Origin: Salsipaludibacter sp038233055
Lineage (GTDB): Bacteria > Actinomycetota > Nitriliruptoria > Nitriliruptorales > Nitriliruptoraceae
Direction of reading: 5' to 3'
Assembly: GCA_038233055.1 (NCBI GenBank)
Contig: JBBSMS010000001.1
Coordinates: forward strand, 1 to 64,000
DNA: 64,000 nucleotides
Part shown: positions 17,437 through 28,231 of the stretch, one piece after another
Position numbering within the stretch: the stretch's first letter is position 1
Layout of the letters: the number at the start of each line of letters is the position of its first letter
Notes under the pieces: model-generated
The model's database searches: none
Told to the model about the DNA's origin: nothing
What the model saw: the letters and a program-made list of their open reading frames with translations, nothing else
Program-made: the position numbers and the translations under genes

Positions 17437-18246
17437 ATGCCACGGTCGATCTGGAGCGGATCGATCAGCTTCGGGCTGGTCAACATCCCGATCAAGTTGG
17501 TGACGGCAGTGGACTCCAAGGGCGTGTCGTTCCGCCAGATTCGGCGTTCCGACAACTCCCGCATCCGCTACCGCAAGGTGGCCGAGGTGGATGAGGAGGA
17601 GGTCACCAACGACGACATCGTCAAGGGCTACGAGGTGGCACCGGACCGCTACATCGTGATCGAACCGGACGAACTGAAGTCGCTCGACCCCAAGAAGTCG
17701 CGCACGATCGACATCGCCGACTTCGTGGACATCGAGGACATCGATCCCATCTACTACGACTCGTCGTACTACCTGGTCCCGCAGGACACCGCGGCCAAGC
17801 CCTACCTGCTGCTCCACGAGGCCATGGAGGCGTCGGGCAAGGCCGCCGTGGCGCGGTTCGTGATGCGCAGCAAGGAGTACCTGGTTGTCATCCGACCGCT
17901 CGGGGACGCGTTGGCCGTGTCCACGCTGACCTACGACGACGAGATCATCAAGCCCGGTCGCCTCGACCTGCCCGACCGCGATGAACTCGAGGTGTCGGAC
18001 GCGGAGGTGAAGATGGCCGAGCAACTGATCGAGTCGATGACGGCGGACTGGGAACCGGAGCGCTACACCGACAGCTACCGCGAGAAGGTGCTCGCACTGA
18101 TCGAGGCCAAGGCCGAGGGCCAGGACATCGCGACGCCGCCGGAGGTCGAGGAGGGTGGCGAGGTGGTCGACCTGATGGCCGCGCTCGAGCAGAGCCTGCA
18201 GGCGGCCAAGGATGCCAAGGACTCGACCGCGGAGAAGTCTGCATGA
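17437..18246 (+). CDS. ku: Ku protein of bacterial non-homologous end joining
   Basis: The 269-aa homodimeric ring protein binds DNA double-strand ends. The whole Ku core is present from SIWSGSISFGLVNIPIKL at the N-terminus, with SKEYLVVIRPLGDALAVSTL and a C-terminal helix rich in Lys/Ala. Length is normal for bacterial Ku. GAGGAGG precedes the ATG by 8 nt. It recruits the ligase and polymerase encoded on either side, and its stop overlaps the next start by 4 nt. Confidence 0.96.
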   Translation: MPRSIWSGSISFGLVNIPIKLVTAVDSKGVSFRQIRRSDNSRIRYRKVAEVDEEEVTNDDIVKGYEVAPDRYIVIEPDELKSLDPKKSRTIDIADFVDIEDIDPIYYDSSYYLVPQDTAAKPYLLLHEAMEASGKAAVARFVMRSKEYLVVIRPLGDALAVSTLTYDDEIIKPGRLDLPDRDELEVSDAEVKMAEQLIESMTADWEPERYTDSYREKVLALIEAKAEGQDIATPPEVEEGGEVVDLMAALEQSLQAAKDAKDSTAEKSA

Positions 18247-19040
18247 CTGACCTCGCCTACGACGTCGCGGGCGATGGCCCACCCCTGGTACTGGTCCCGG
18301 CCGGCATCGGCTCGCGCCACCAGTACGAACGCGTGGCCGGGGACCTCGCAGCCGACTTCACCGTCATCTCGTTGGACCCGCGGGGCCAGGGCGAGTCCCC
18401 GAACCCCGCGTCCGACTTCTACGACCACGAGGACGCGTTGGCGGTCCTGGCCGACGCCGGGTTCGAGCGGGCGTCGTGGGTGGGCGCGTCCAACGGCGGC
18501 CGGATCGTCGCCGACGTCGCAGCCACCACGCCGGACGCCGTTGCGTCGCTCGTGCTGCTGGCCCCGGCGTTGCCCGGTGGTGCATGGCAGGACTTCCCCG
18601 ATGACCTCGAACGGCTGCACGAGGCCGACCGCGCGTTGCAGGACGGCGACTTCGACACCACCGCAAGGATCCACGCCGACCTCTTCTTCGTCGGCCGTGA
18701 CCGCACCCTGCAGGACCTGCCCGCGCCACTCCCACAGCGCGTCATGGGACTGCTCATGGCTGCCGCGGCCCGCGAGATGGGCGCCTGGGACGGTGGCCAG
18801 CCACGCGAGATCGACCCGCCGCTGCGGCAACGCCTGGGAGACATCACCGCGCCCACGTTGGTCGCGGTCGGCACCCACGACCATCCGGCGATCCACGAGG
18901 CCGCCCGGCGGTACCGGGAGGCACTGCCGAACGTGGCCGGCATGTCCATCCAGGGCGTTGCCCACTTCCCGGCCTACGAGGCGCCCGCCGTCACGGCCGA
19001 ACTGATCCGGGACCACGTCCCCGCGGTGGCCGATGCCTGA
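18243..19040 (+). CDS. Alpha/beta hydrolase
   Basis: The 265-aa protein has the alpha/beta-hydrolase fold: oxyanion region LVLVPAGIG, DPRGQGES, nucleophile elbow GASNGG (serine) and a C-terminal catalytic histidine in GVAHFPAYE, with the acid probably in VGTHDHP. Substrate is unknown. It is translationally coupled to ku (ATGA) and followed 32 nt later by the NHEJ polymerase, so it is co-transcribed with repair genes without an obvious repair function. Confidence 0.88.
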   Translation: MTDLAYDVAGDGPPLVLVPAGIGSRHQYERVAGDLAADFTVISLDPRGQGESPNPASDFYDHEDALAVLADAGFERASWVGASNGGRIVADVAATTPDAVASLVLLAPALPGGAWQDFPDDLERLHEADRALQDGDFDTTARIHADLFFVGRDRTLQDLPAPLPQRVMGLLMAAAAREMGAWDGGQPREIDPPLRQRLGDITAPTLVAVGTHDHPAIHEAARRYREALPNVAGMSIQGVAHFPAYEAPAVTAELIRDHVPAVADA

Positions 19041-19072
19041 GCGCCGGCCCGGCCCCGTCGGGGACGACCCCT

Positions 19073-19978
19073 GTGGCTGACCGCCTGAGCGTCGAGGTCG
19101 AGGGCCGCCACTTGCGGGTCTCCAACCTCGACAAGGTGCTGTACCCGGAGACCGGGACCACCAAGGCCGCCGTGATCGACTACTACACGCGCGTCGCCGA
19201 CGTGATGTTGCCGCACCTGCGCGACCGGCCGCTCACCATGGTGCGGTTCCCCGACGGTGTCGACGGCAACCACTTCTTCGAGAAGCGCTGTCCGCCACAC
19301 CACCCGGAGTGGCTGCCCACGGTGGACCTGGGCCGGGTCGGGCGCGACAAGGTCGTGAGCCACTGCGACCTGCGTGAGCGGGCCGCACTGGTGTGGGCTG
19401 CCAACCTCGCGGCGCTGGAACTGCACGTGCCCATGGGTCGGGCGCCCGATCCCCACCGCCCGACCATGGTGGTGTTCGACCTGGACCCCGGCCCACCGGC
19501 CGGCATGGCCGAGTCCTGCCGGGTCGCGAGCTGGTTGTTCGAGGTGTTCGATCGGTTGGGGCTGGCTGGGTTCGCCAAGACGTCGGGGTCCAAGGGCCTG
19601 CAGGTGTACGTGCCGGTGAACGACGACGAGGTGGACTACGACCGCACCAAGGGGTTCGCGCTGGCGGTCGGGAAACTGCTGGAGCGCGTGCATCCGGAGC
19701 ACGTGCTGACCAGCATGGACCGCCAGGCCCGGACCGGGAAGGTGTTCGTGGACTGGAGCCAGAACGTGCCGCTGAAGACGACCGTGGCGGTCTACTCGCT
19801 GCGGGCGCGGCCACGGCCGACGGTCTCGACGCCGGTGACCCGCGAGGAGGTCGTGGCCGCGGCCGACGACGGAGACCTGTCGTTCACGTTCGACCAGGTG
19901 CTGGACCGCGTGGGCCGACAGGGGGACCTGTTCGCGGACGTGCTGACGATGCACCAGGACCTGCCGCACCTGGGGTGA
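19073..19978 (+). CDS. NHEJ polymerase/primase domain protein (LigD PolDom, AEP family)
   Basis: The 301-aa stand-alone protein matches the archaeo-eukaryotic-primase-like polymerase domain of LigD: VSNLDKVLYPETGTTKAAVIDYY at the start, the catalytic metal pair in VVFDLDPGPP, SGSKGLQVYVP, and DWSQNVPLKTTVAVYS. It fills gaps with preference for ribonucleotides at ends held by Ku. The 3'-phosphoesterase domain of LigD is not present here or in the ligase. GTG start. It closes the rightward NHEJ run and is convergent with the cold-shock gene. Confidence 0.94.
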   Translation: MADRLSVEVEGRHLRVSNLDKVLYPETGTTKAAVIDYYTRVADVMLPHLRDRPLTMVRFPDGVDGNHFFEKRCPPHHPEWLPTVDLGRVGRDKVVSHCDLRERAALVWAANLAALELHVPMGRAPDPHRPTMVVFDLDPGPPAGMAESCRVASWLFEVFDRLGLAGFAKTSGSKGLQVYVPVNDDEVDYDRTKGFALAVGKLLERVHPEHVLTSMDRQARTGKVFVDWSQNVPLKTTVAVYSLRARPRPTVSTPVTREEVVAAADDGDLSFTFDQVLDRVGRQGDLFADVLTMHQDLPHLG

Positions 19979-19998
19979 CCGGGCGCGTCGGGGCCTGG

Positions 19999-20313
19999 TC
20001 AGTCCTGTGCGGACGACCCGTCGGCGTCAGTGGGTGCGAGCACCGACACGGCCCGGGCGACCGCCCCGTGACGGTCGTGGTCGCCGACGAACGAGACCCG
20101 GTCGCCGGCAGCCACGCAGCGGAAGCCCGACCCGGGAAGATCGCGGAAGGACATGAAGAAGTCGGTGCCGTCGTCGGCCCGGACCCAGCCGAAGCCCCGG
20201 TCGCCACAGAACCAGGCGACGTGGCCGGTGTCACGGACGGTCGAGGCGGGGATGGTCGGCGGCGCCGGGCGATCGACGTCGGAGGACAGGCCAAGGGCGG
20301 TCACGGACGCCAT
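19999..20313 (-). CDS. Cold-shock-domain protein
   Basis: The 104-aa protein has a divergent CSD from about residue 30: GHVAWFCGDRGFGWVRADDG with an RNP1-like GFGWV, then DFFMSF as RNP2, and GDRVSFVGDHD. It should bind single-stranded nucleic acid. The N-terminal 28 residues are extra compared with the usual 67-aa CspA. The ATG at 20313 has CGGAGT upstream. Not in an operon. Confidence 0.8.
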   Translation of the reverse strand: MASVTALGLSSDVDRPAPPTIPASTVRDTGHVAWFCGDRGFGWVRADDGTDFFMSFRDLPGSGFRCVAAGDRVSFVGDHDRHGAVARAVSVLAPTDADGSSAQD

Positions 20314-20472
20314 GTCGGACTCCGGGAACGGGGGGCGGGGGGCGGTGGAACAGCGGGCGCGTCGCGGCCTGCGATGTGGCCCGGGATCGGGCCGACGTGC
20401 GGATGGCACGCAGGCCTTGGCAAGGATAGGTCGGCGGGCCGACGGATCCGAGGAGGTGGGGCGGCCGACCGG

Positions 20473-22875
<2,403 letters not shown>

Positions 22876-23382
22876 GGGTGACCTTGGGGCGTGGTGGACC
22901 GACGGACGTCCCGGGCAGGGACCGTTCGAGGCTACAAACCGGCTGGCCGTGAATGGTGGAGGTTCACGCGCGTCGGTGGCAGAACCCCGCGGCGTCGCAG
23001 GTCGCGGCAACCGCTACGGACGGAGGCGAGCCCTCGCCGTCGGCCAGGCGGCGGTGAAGGTTTGGCTCCCGTCGGCGTTCCGGCGAGGCCGGCGAGGGGA
23101 CGTCGGCCCGCTCACCGTGCGGGCCTCGCGCACGTGCGGGTCAACGACCGAGACCGGGACCATGGTCCCGGTACCGATGGCAGCGGCCCCAGGTCGCCGT
23201 TCGTGGCAGGACTGCGTGCTGGTGGCGCCTGCGCTGGCCGTGTGGTCGCCGGCGGCATCTCGACGTGTCCCGCGCCGGGCACTAGCGTCCAGCCCACAGC
23301 CCACTTCCGGGCAGGGTGGGGGAGCGCACCAGATCCGCGCGACTGCACGTCCTGCCACGACCTGCGACGAGGACCGATCCCC
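22876..23382. other. 507-nt divergent intergenic region with a perfect 20-bp palindrome
   Basis: No gene with convincing coding character is seen in this gap between the divergently transcribed topoisomerase A gene and the secreted nuclease gene. It holds the palindrome ACCGGGACCATGGTCCCGGT at 23153-23172 and a TAGCGT hexamer at 23283-23288, a possible -10 for the nuclease gene 100 nt before its start. Confidence 0.6.
23153..23172. promoter_or_regulatory. Perfect 20-bp palindrome, candidate operator
   Basis: The sequence ACCGGGACCATGGTCCCGGT is its own reverse complement without a single mismatch or spacer, placed mid-way between two divergent genes. A spacerless palindrome of this size fits a dimeric regulator better than a terminator. 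The regulator is unknown. Confidence 0.4.
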
Positions 23383-26300
23383 ATGACGACCCGATTCCCC
23401 CGACGATGGGGCGCGACCCTGGCTGCCGTGATGGCCCTCGCCCTGGTGGCCCCGGCCGCCACCGCCCAGGAGGCCGACGGGCCCACTGACCTGCTCATCA
23501 GCGAGTACGTGGAGGGATCGAGCTTCAACAAGGCGGTCGAGTTGTGGAACGGCACGGACGCCACCATCGACCTGGCGGATTACACCCTCGAGGTTTACTT
23601 CAACCTCAACACGTCACCCAGCCTCAGCCAGTCGCTGCAGGGAACGGTCGCGGCCGGTGACGTGTTCGTCTTCGCTGACGAGGACCTCGCCCAGTACGCC
23701 GACCTGACCACCGGGGCCAACCTGTGGAACGGCGACGACACGATCGTGCTGCGCAACGCCGACGGTGACGTCGTCGACTCGCTCGGGCAGATCGCCGCCG
23801 GCAGCAACTACGCCCAGAACACGACCCTGCGCCGGCTCGCCACGAACTGCACCGTCGACACCGACCCGACCGACGCGGTCGACCTGTCGTCCTACGAGCA
23901 GTACCCGTCCGACACCTTCGACGGGCTCGGCTTCCACGAGTCCACATGTGGCAACGGCGGTGGCGGCACCGGTGGCGGCACGGTCGTCATCAACGAGTTC
24001 TCCGCCAACACCCGCACGTCCGACACCACGGGTGCCGACATCGAGTACCTCGAGGTATACGGCGATGCGAACACCGACTACGCCACCCTCACCATCCTCG
24101 AGGTCGAGGGCGACTCGTCGTCCAGCAACCTCGGGACGGTCGTCAGCGACCACCCCGTGGGCACGACCGACGCGGACGGCTTCTGGTCGGCGGACGCCGC
24201 CGGCATCCAGAACGGCACCATGACCCTGCTGCTGGTGGCGGACTGGGACGGCACGACCGTCCTGGACGCCGACAAGGACGGCACGGTCGACGCAACGGGC
24301 GTCGGCGACGTGCTGGACGGCGTCGCCGTGACCGACGGTGGCGCCGGTGACCTGACCTACACCAGCACCGTGCTGGGCCCGGACTACGACGGCGTGTCCT
24401 TCACCCCCGGTGGTGCCTCGCGCATCCCGGACGGCACCGACACCGACACCGCCGCCGACTGGGTCCGCAACGACTTCGACCTCGCGGGCATCGACGGCGA
24501 GACCGGCTCGCCGGTCGTCGGCGAGGCCTACAACACCCCCGGCGCGCCGAACGAGGCCGTCATCGACGACGGTGGCGGGACCGGTGGGGCATGCGGTGAC
24601 CCGACCGTGACCATCGCCAGCATCCAGGGTTCGGGGGAGACCACCCCGGTCCCGGGCGCCACGGTGGAGATCGAGGGCATCGTCGTCGGCGACTTCCAGG
24701 ACGGCGACGGCGTCGACGGTGACCTGGACGGCTTCCACGTCCAGGACCTCGGCGACGGCGACGCGTCCACCTCCGACGGCATCTTCGTCTACGAGGGAAG
24801 TGGTGCCACGGACCTCGACGTGTCCGTGGGGGACGTGGTCCACGTGACCGGGAACGCCGGCGAGTACGTGTCGTCGGGCTCCAGCCAGACGCAGGTCTCC
24901 GCTGACAGCGTGGTCGTGTGCGCCGGTTACGGCAGCCTGCCGGCCCCGGTCGTGGTGACCCTGCCGATGACCGACGCCCAGTGGGAGGCCATCGAGGGCA
25001 TGTACGTCATCCTTCCGCAGGACCTCGCCATCCTCGAGTACTTCAACTACGACCGCTTCGGCGAACTGGTGCTGGGCAGCGATCGCCAGTACCAGCCCAC
25101 GGCCGTGTTCGAGCCCGGCTCGGACGACGCGATCGCATTGGCCGCGTCCAACGACGTCAACCGCATCACGCTGGACGACGGCCTGTCGACCCAGAACCCC
25201 GAGGTGACGCGCCACCCCAACGGTGACCCGTTCAGCCTCGACAACCGCTTCCGTGGTGGTGACCTGGTCACCAACGCCACCGGTGTGCTGGACGACACCT
25301 TCGGGCGCTACCGCATCCAGCCGACCCAGGGTGCCGACTTTACGGTCGCGAACCCGCGACCCGACGTCCCCGACGTCGGCGGCACCATGACCGTGGCGTC
25401 CTTCAACGTCCTGAACTACTTCACCACCCTGGACCAGGGCGGCAACGTCTGCCCGGACCCGAGCGTTGGCCCCGACGCCGGGTGCCGCGGTGCCGACAAC
25501 GCCGAGGAACTCGCGCGCCAGCAGGCCAAGATCGTGGCCGCCCTGGTCGAACTCGACGCCGACGTCGTGGGCCTCATCGAGATCCAGAACGACGACGCGT
25601 CGGTCGGGATCCTGGTCGACGCCCTCAACGCCGAGCTCGGCGCCGAGGTCTACGACTACGTGGCCACCGGGCCGATCGGCACGGATGCCATCAAGGTCGC
25701 GTTGATCTACAAGCCGGCCACCGTGACCCCGCAGGGTGACTACGCGATCCTCGACCAGTCCGTTGACGAGCGCTTCCTGGACGACAAGAACCGGCCCGCG
25801 TTGGCCCAGACGTTCGTCGAGGACGCCACCGGCGCCGCCGTGACGGTGGCCGTCAACCACCTGAAGTCCAAGGGGTCGTCCTGCGACGACGTCGGTGACC
25901 CCACCGACCTCGACGGCCAGGGCAACTGCAACCAGGTCCGGGCCGACGCGGCCGCGGCGCTGGTGGACTGGATGGCCGACGACCCGACCGGGACCGGGGC
26001 CGACAACGCCCTGATCATCGGTGACCTCAACTCCTACGACAAGGAGGACCCGATCGACGTGCTGGTCGAGGGCGGCTGGACCGACCTGCTGGCCCAATAC
26101 GGCGGCGAGTTCGCCTACTCGTACGTGTTCGACGGCCAACTCGGCTACCTCGACTACGCCTTGGCGAACCCCGCGCTCGTCGACGACGTGACGGGTGCGG
26201 CGGCGTGGCACGCCAACGCCGACGAGCCGGACCTGCTGGACTACGACACGTCCTTCAAGTCCGACGGGCAGGACGCGATCTACGCGCCCGATCCCTACCG

Positions 26301-28098
26301 CGCGTCGGACCACGATGCCGTCCTGGTCGGCCTGGACCTGGACGCAGCCGAACCGGAGTACCCGGCCTGGGATCCCACCGTGCGCTACCAGCGCGGTGAC
26401 GTGGTGACCTACGACGGCCTGGCCTGGGAGGCGACCCGTCCGAACCGCAACAAGGAGCCTGGTGCCAAGCGCAACGGTCCGTGGCGGCTGTTCGGCGTGG
26501 ACTACAGCCTGACCGTGCTGCACAACAACGACGGTGAGTCCGACCTGCTGGGCGACGACGACGGTGCCGGCAGCATCAGCCGGTTCGCCTGGCTGATGCG
26601 CACGCTTCAGCGGGACGCCGTAGGTCAGCGCTCCACCACGGGCGTCCCGTCCGGGGTCGTCACGGTCTCGGCGGGCGACAACTTCCTCGCCAGCCCGGAA
26701 TGGCAGGCCAGCCTGGACCGGGGCGTGCCCTTCTACGACGCGCTGGCGCTGGACCGCATCGGCTACGACGCCTTCACCATCGGCAACCACGAGTTCGACT
26801 TCGGGCCGGAGGTGCTGGCGGACTTCATCAACTCGTTCCGCGGCAACGACGACATCTTCCTGTCCGCGAACCTGGACTTCTCCGAGGAACCATCGCTGCA
26901 GGCCCTGGTCGACGCCGGCCGCATCCGTCCGAGCATCGTCATCGAGGAACGCGGCGAGCGCATCGGCATCGTCGGCGCAACCACGCCCGAACTGCGCGAG
27001 CTCACCAGCCCCGGGGACGTCATCATCAACGACGACCTCGTCACCGTGGTGCAGGACGAGGTCGATCGCCTGACCGCGGACGGGGTGGACAAGATCCTGC
27101 TCTCCAGCCACCTGCAGGACATCGACAACGAACTGGCACTGGTGACCGACCTGCGTGACGTCGATGCGGTCATCGGTGGCGGTGGCGGCGAGGACATCGC
27201 CGACAACTACCCCCTCGTGGCCACGGACGCGACGGGCACCGCGGTGCCGGTGGTCACGGTCCCGGGTGACTACTTCGACGTCGGTCGCCTGCAACTGCAC
27301 TTCGACGCCGACGGGGAGGTCGTGGGCTGGGGTGGCGGGTTGGTCCCGGTGACCGGCGACCTCCGCCAGGACCCGTACGTACTCCGCCGCATCGAGGCCC
27401 CGGTCACCGACTTCCTCGCCGACCTGGCCACCACCACCGTCGCGACCTCACAGGTCGGACTCAATGGCGTCCGCGACGACGTTCGCACCCGCGAGACCAA
27501 CGTTGGCAACCTGATGACCGACGGCATGCTGGCCACGGGAATCGACCGGGCGGCCGAGTACGGGGTGCCCGAGCCGGACGTCGCCCTGCAGAACGGCGGC
27601 GGCATCCGCAACGACTCGGTGATCCCGGCCGGCGACATCAGCCTGCTGGACACCTTCGACATCGCCCCGTTCACCAACTTCGTGGCCGTGATGCCCGAGG
27701 TGGCCCGCGAGGACCTCCTCGCGGCGATCGAGCATGGCCTGGAGGGGTTGCCGGGAGCGGCAGGGTCCTTCGGGCAGTGGGGCGGGCTGGTCGTCGTCTA
27801 CGACCCGGGTGCCGCCCCCGGGTCACGGGTCATCGACGTGACGCTTGACGACGGCACCGTGTTGGTCGCCGAGGGCGCTGTGGTCGCCGGGGACCCCGTG
27901 ACCATCGCCACGATCGACTTCCTGGCCGCGGGCAACGACGGCTACGACATGTTCGAGCCCTACGACTTCACCCGCGTGGGCGTGTCCTACCAGCAGTCGC
28001 TGGCCAACTACCTCAAGTCCCTGGGCACGGTGACCGCCGCGGACTACGCCGACCCGGTGGACATCGGCGACCGCACCCGCATCATCCCGCTCCCGTAG
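23383..28098 (+). CDS. Large secreted ExeM/NucH-type nuclease fused to a 5'-nucleotidase
   Basis: The 1571-aa protein has a signal peptide (1-27, ending ATAQ), a lamin-tail domain (about 35-188, LISEYVEGSSFNKAVELWN), a second lamin-tail-like domain (about 200-390), an OB-fold segment (about 405-655), an endonuclease/exonuclease/phosphatase domain (about 667-985: VASFNVLNYF, LIEIQND, IIGDLNSY, ASDHDAVLV), a CBM5/12-like chitin-binding module (about 993-1040) and a metallophosphoesterase plus 5'-nucleotidase C-terminal domain (about 1043-1560: GDNF, GNHEFDFG, ALQNGGGIRNDS, NDGYDMF). It would degrade extracellular DNA and dephosphorylate nucleotides. In the phosphoesterase, the usual DxH reads DGE and GHTH reads GGGGE, so part of the metal site is altered. 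No anchor motif is seen. Confidence 0.9.
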   Translation: MTTRFPRRWGATLAAVMALALVAPAATAQEADGPTDLLISEYVEGSSFNKAVELWNGTDATIDLADYTLEVYFNLNTSPSLSQSLQGTVAAGDVFVFADEDLAQYADLTTGANLWNGDDTIVLRNADGDVVDSLGQIAAGSNYAQNTTLRRLATNCTVDTDPTDAVDLSSYEQYPSDTFDGLGFHESTCGNGGGGTGGGTVVINEFSANTRTSDTTGADIEYLEVYGDANTDYATLTILEVEGDSSSSNLGTVVSDHPVGTTDADGFWSADAAGIQNGTMTLLLVADWDGTTVLDADKDGTVDATGVGDVLDGVAVTDGGAGDLTYTSTVLGPDYDGVSFTPGGASRIPDGTDTDTAADWVRNDFDLAGIDGETGSPVVGEAYNTPGAPNEAVIDDGGGTGGACGDPTVTIASIQGSGETTPVPGATVEIEGIVVGDFQDGDGVDGDLDGFHVQDLGDGDASTSDGIFVYEGSGATDLDVSVGDVVHVTGNAGEYVSSGSSQTQVSADSVVVCAGYGSLPAPVVVTLPMTDAQWEAIEGMYVILPQDLAILEYFNYDRFGELVLGSDRQYQPTAVFEPGSDDAIALAASNDVNRITLDDGLSTQNPEVTRHPNGDPFSLDNRFRGGDLVTNATGVLDDTFGRYRIQPTQGADFTVANPRPDVPDVGGTMTVASFNVLNYFTTLDQGGNVCPDPSVGPDAGCRGADNAEELARQQAKIVAALVELDADVVGLIEIQNDDASVGILVDALNAELGAEVYDYVATGPIGTDAIKVALIYKPATVTPQGDYAILDQSVDERFLDDKNRPALAQTFVEDATGAAVTVAVNHLKSKGSSCDDVGDPTDLDGQGNCNQVRADAAAALVDWMADDPTGTGADNALIIGDLNSYDKEDPIDVLVEGGWTDLLAQYGGEFAYSYVFDGQLGYLDYALANPALVDDVTGAAAWHANADEPDLLDYDTSFKSDGQDAIYAPDPYRASDHDAVLVGLDLDAAEPEYPAWDPTVRYQRGDVVTYDGLAWEATRPNRNKEPGAKRNGPWRLFGVDYSLTVLHNNDGESDLLGDDDGAGSISRFAWLMRTLQRDAVGQRSTTGVPSGVVTVSAGDNFLASPEWQASLDRGVPFYDALALDRIGYDAFTIGNHEFDFGPEVLADFINSFRGNDDIFLSANLDFSEEPSLQALVDAGRIRPSIVIEERGERIGIVGATTPELRELTSPGDVIINDDLVTVVQDEVDRLTADGVDKILLSSHLQDIDNELALVTDLRDVDAVIGGGGGEDIADNYPLVATDATGTAVPVVTVPGDYFDVGRLQLHFDADGEVVGWGGGLVPVTGDLRQDPYVLRRIEAPVTDFLADLATTTVATSQVGLNGVRDDVRTRETNVGNLMTDGMLATGIDRAAEYGVPEPDVALQNGGGIRNDSVIPAGDISLLDTFDIAPFTNFVAVMPEVAREDLLAAIEHGLEGLPGAAGSFGQWGGLVVVYDPGAAPGSRVIDVTLDDGTVLVAEGAVVAGDPVTIATIDFLAAGNDGYDMFEPYDFTRVGVSYQQSLANYLKSLGTVTAADYADPVDIGDRTRIIPLP

Positions 28099-28134
28099 CG
28101 ACGTACTGGCCCCTCGACCGGCCGCCTCGCTGGC

Positions 28135-28159
28135 GCAGAACGAGCGGAGCGAGTTCTGC
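28135..28159. repeat. Short palindromic element, copy 1
   Basis: Arms GCAGAAC and GTTCTGC pair perfectly around the 11-nt loop GAGCGGAGCGA. It lies in the convergent gap after the nuclease gene. The same loop recurs in copy 2 with a different stem, and a one-base variant occurs at 60563-60583. Confidence 0.6.
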
Positions 28160-28161
28160 AA

Positions 28162-28187
28162 CCTGCCCGAGCGGAGCGAGTGGCAGG
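28162..28187. repeat. Short palindromic element, copy 2
   Basis: Arms CCTGCC and GGCAGG enclose CGAGCGGAGCGAGT. The loop is the same as in copy 1 but the stem sequence differs and still pairs, which suggests selection for a hairpin rather than for one sequence. Confidence 0.55.
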
Positions 28188-28204
28188 CGCGCAGCGAGTT
28201 CTCA

Positions 28205-28231
28205 AACCTGCCCGACGAAGGAGGGCAGGTT
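28205..28231 (-). terminator. Hairpin terminator of the topoisomerase B gene
   Basis: Arms AACCTGCCC and GGGCAGGTT form a perfect 9-bp stem with a 9-nt loop, beginning at the last base of the topoisomerase B stop codon. In the leftward direction it is followed by TTTGAG, a weak T-run, as is usual in GC-rich genomes. It may also stop transcription from the opposite side. Confidence 0.65.

Noticed and set aside
22920..23380. A possible gene in the 507-nt gap before the nuclease
   Set aside because: The open frames are Arg/Ala/Ser-rich without motifs or a ribosome-binding site; the palindrome argues for a regulatory region.
23614..27300. 1228-codon minus-strand frame inside the nuclease gene
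   Set aside because: Val/Gly/His-rich antisense frame; the plus strand carries unmistakable nuclease and nucleotidase motifs.
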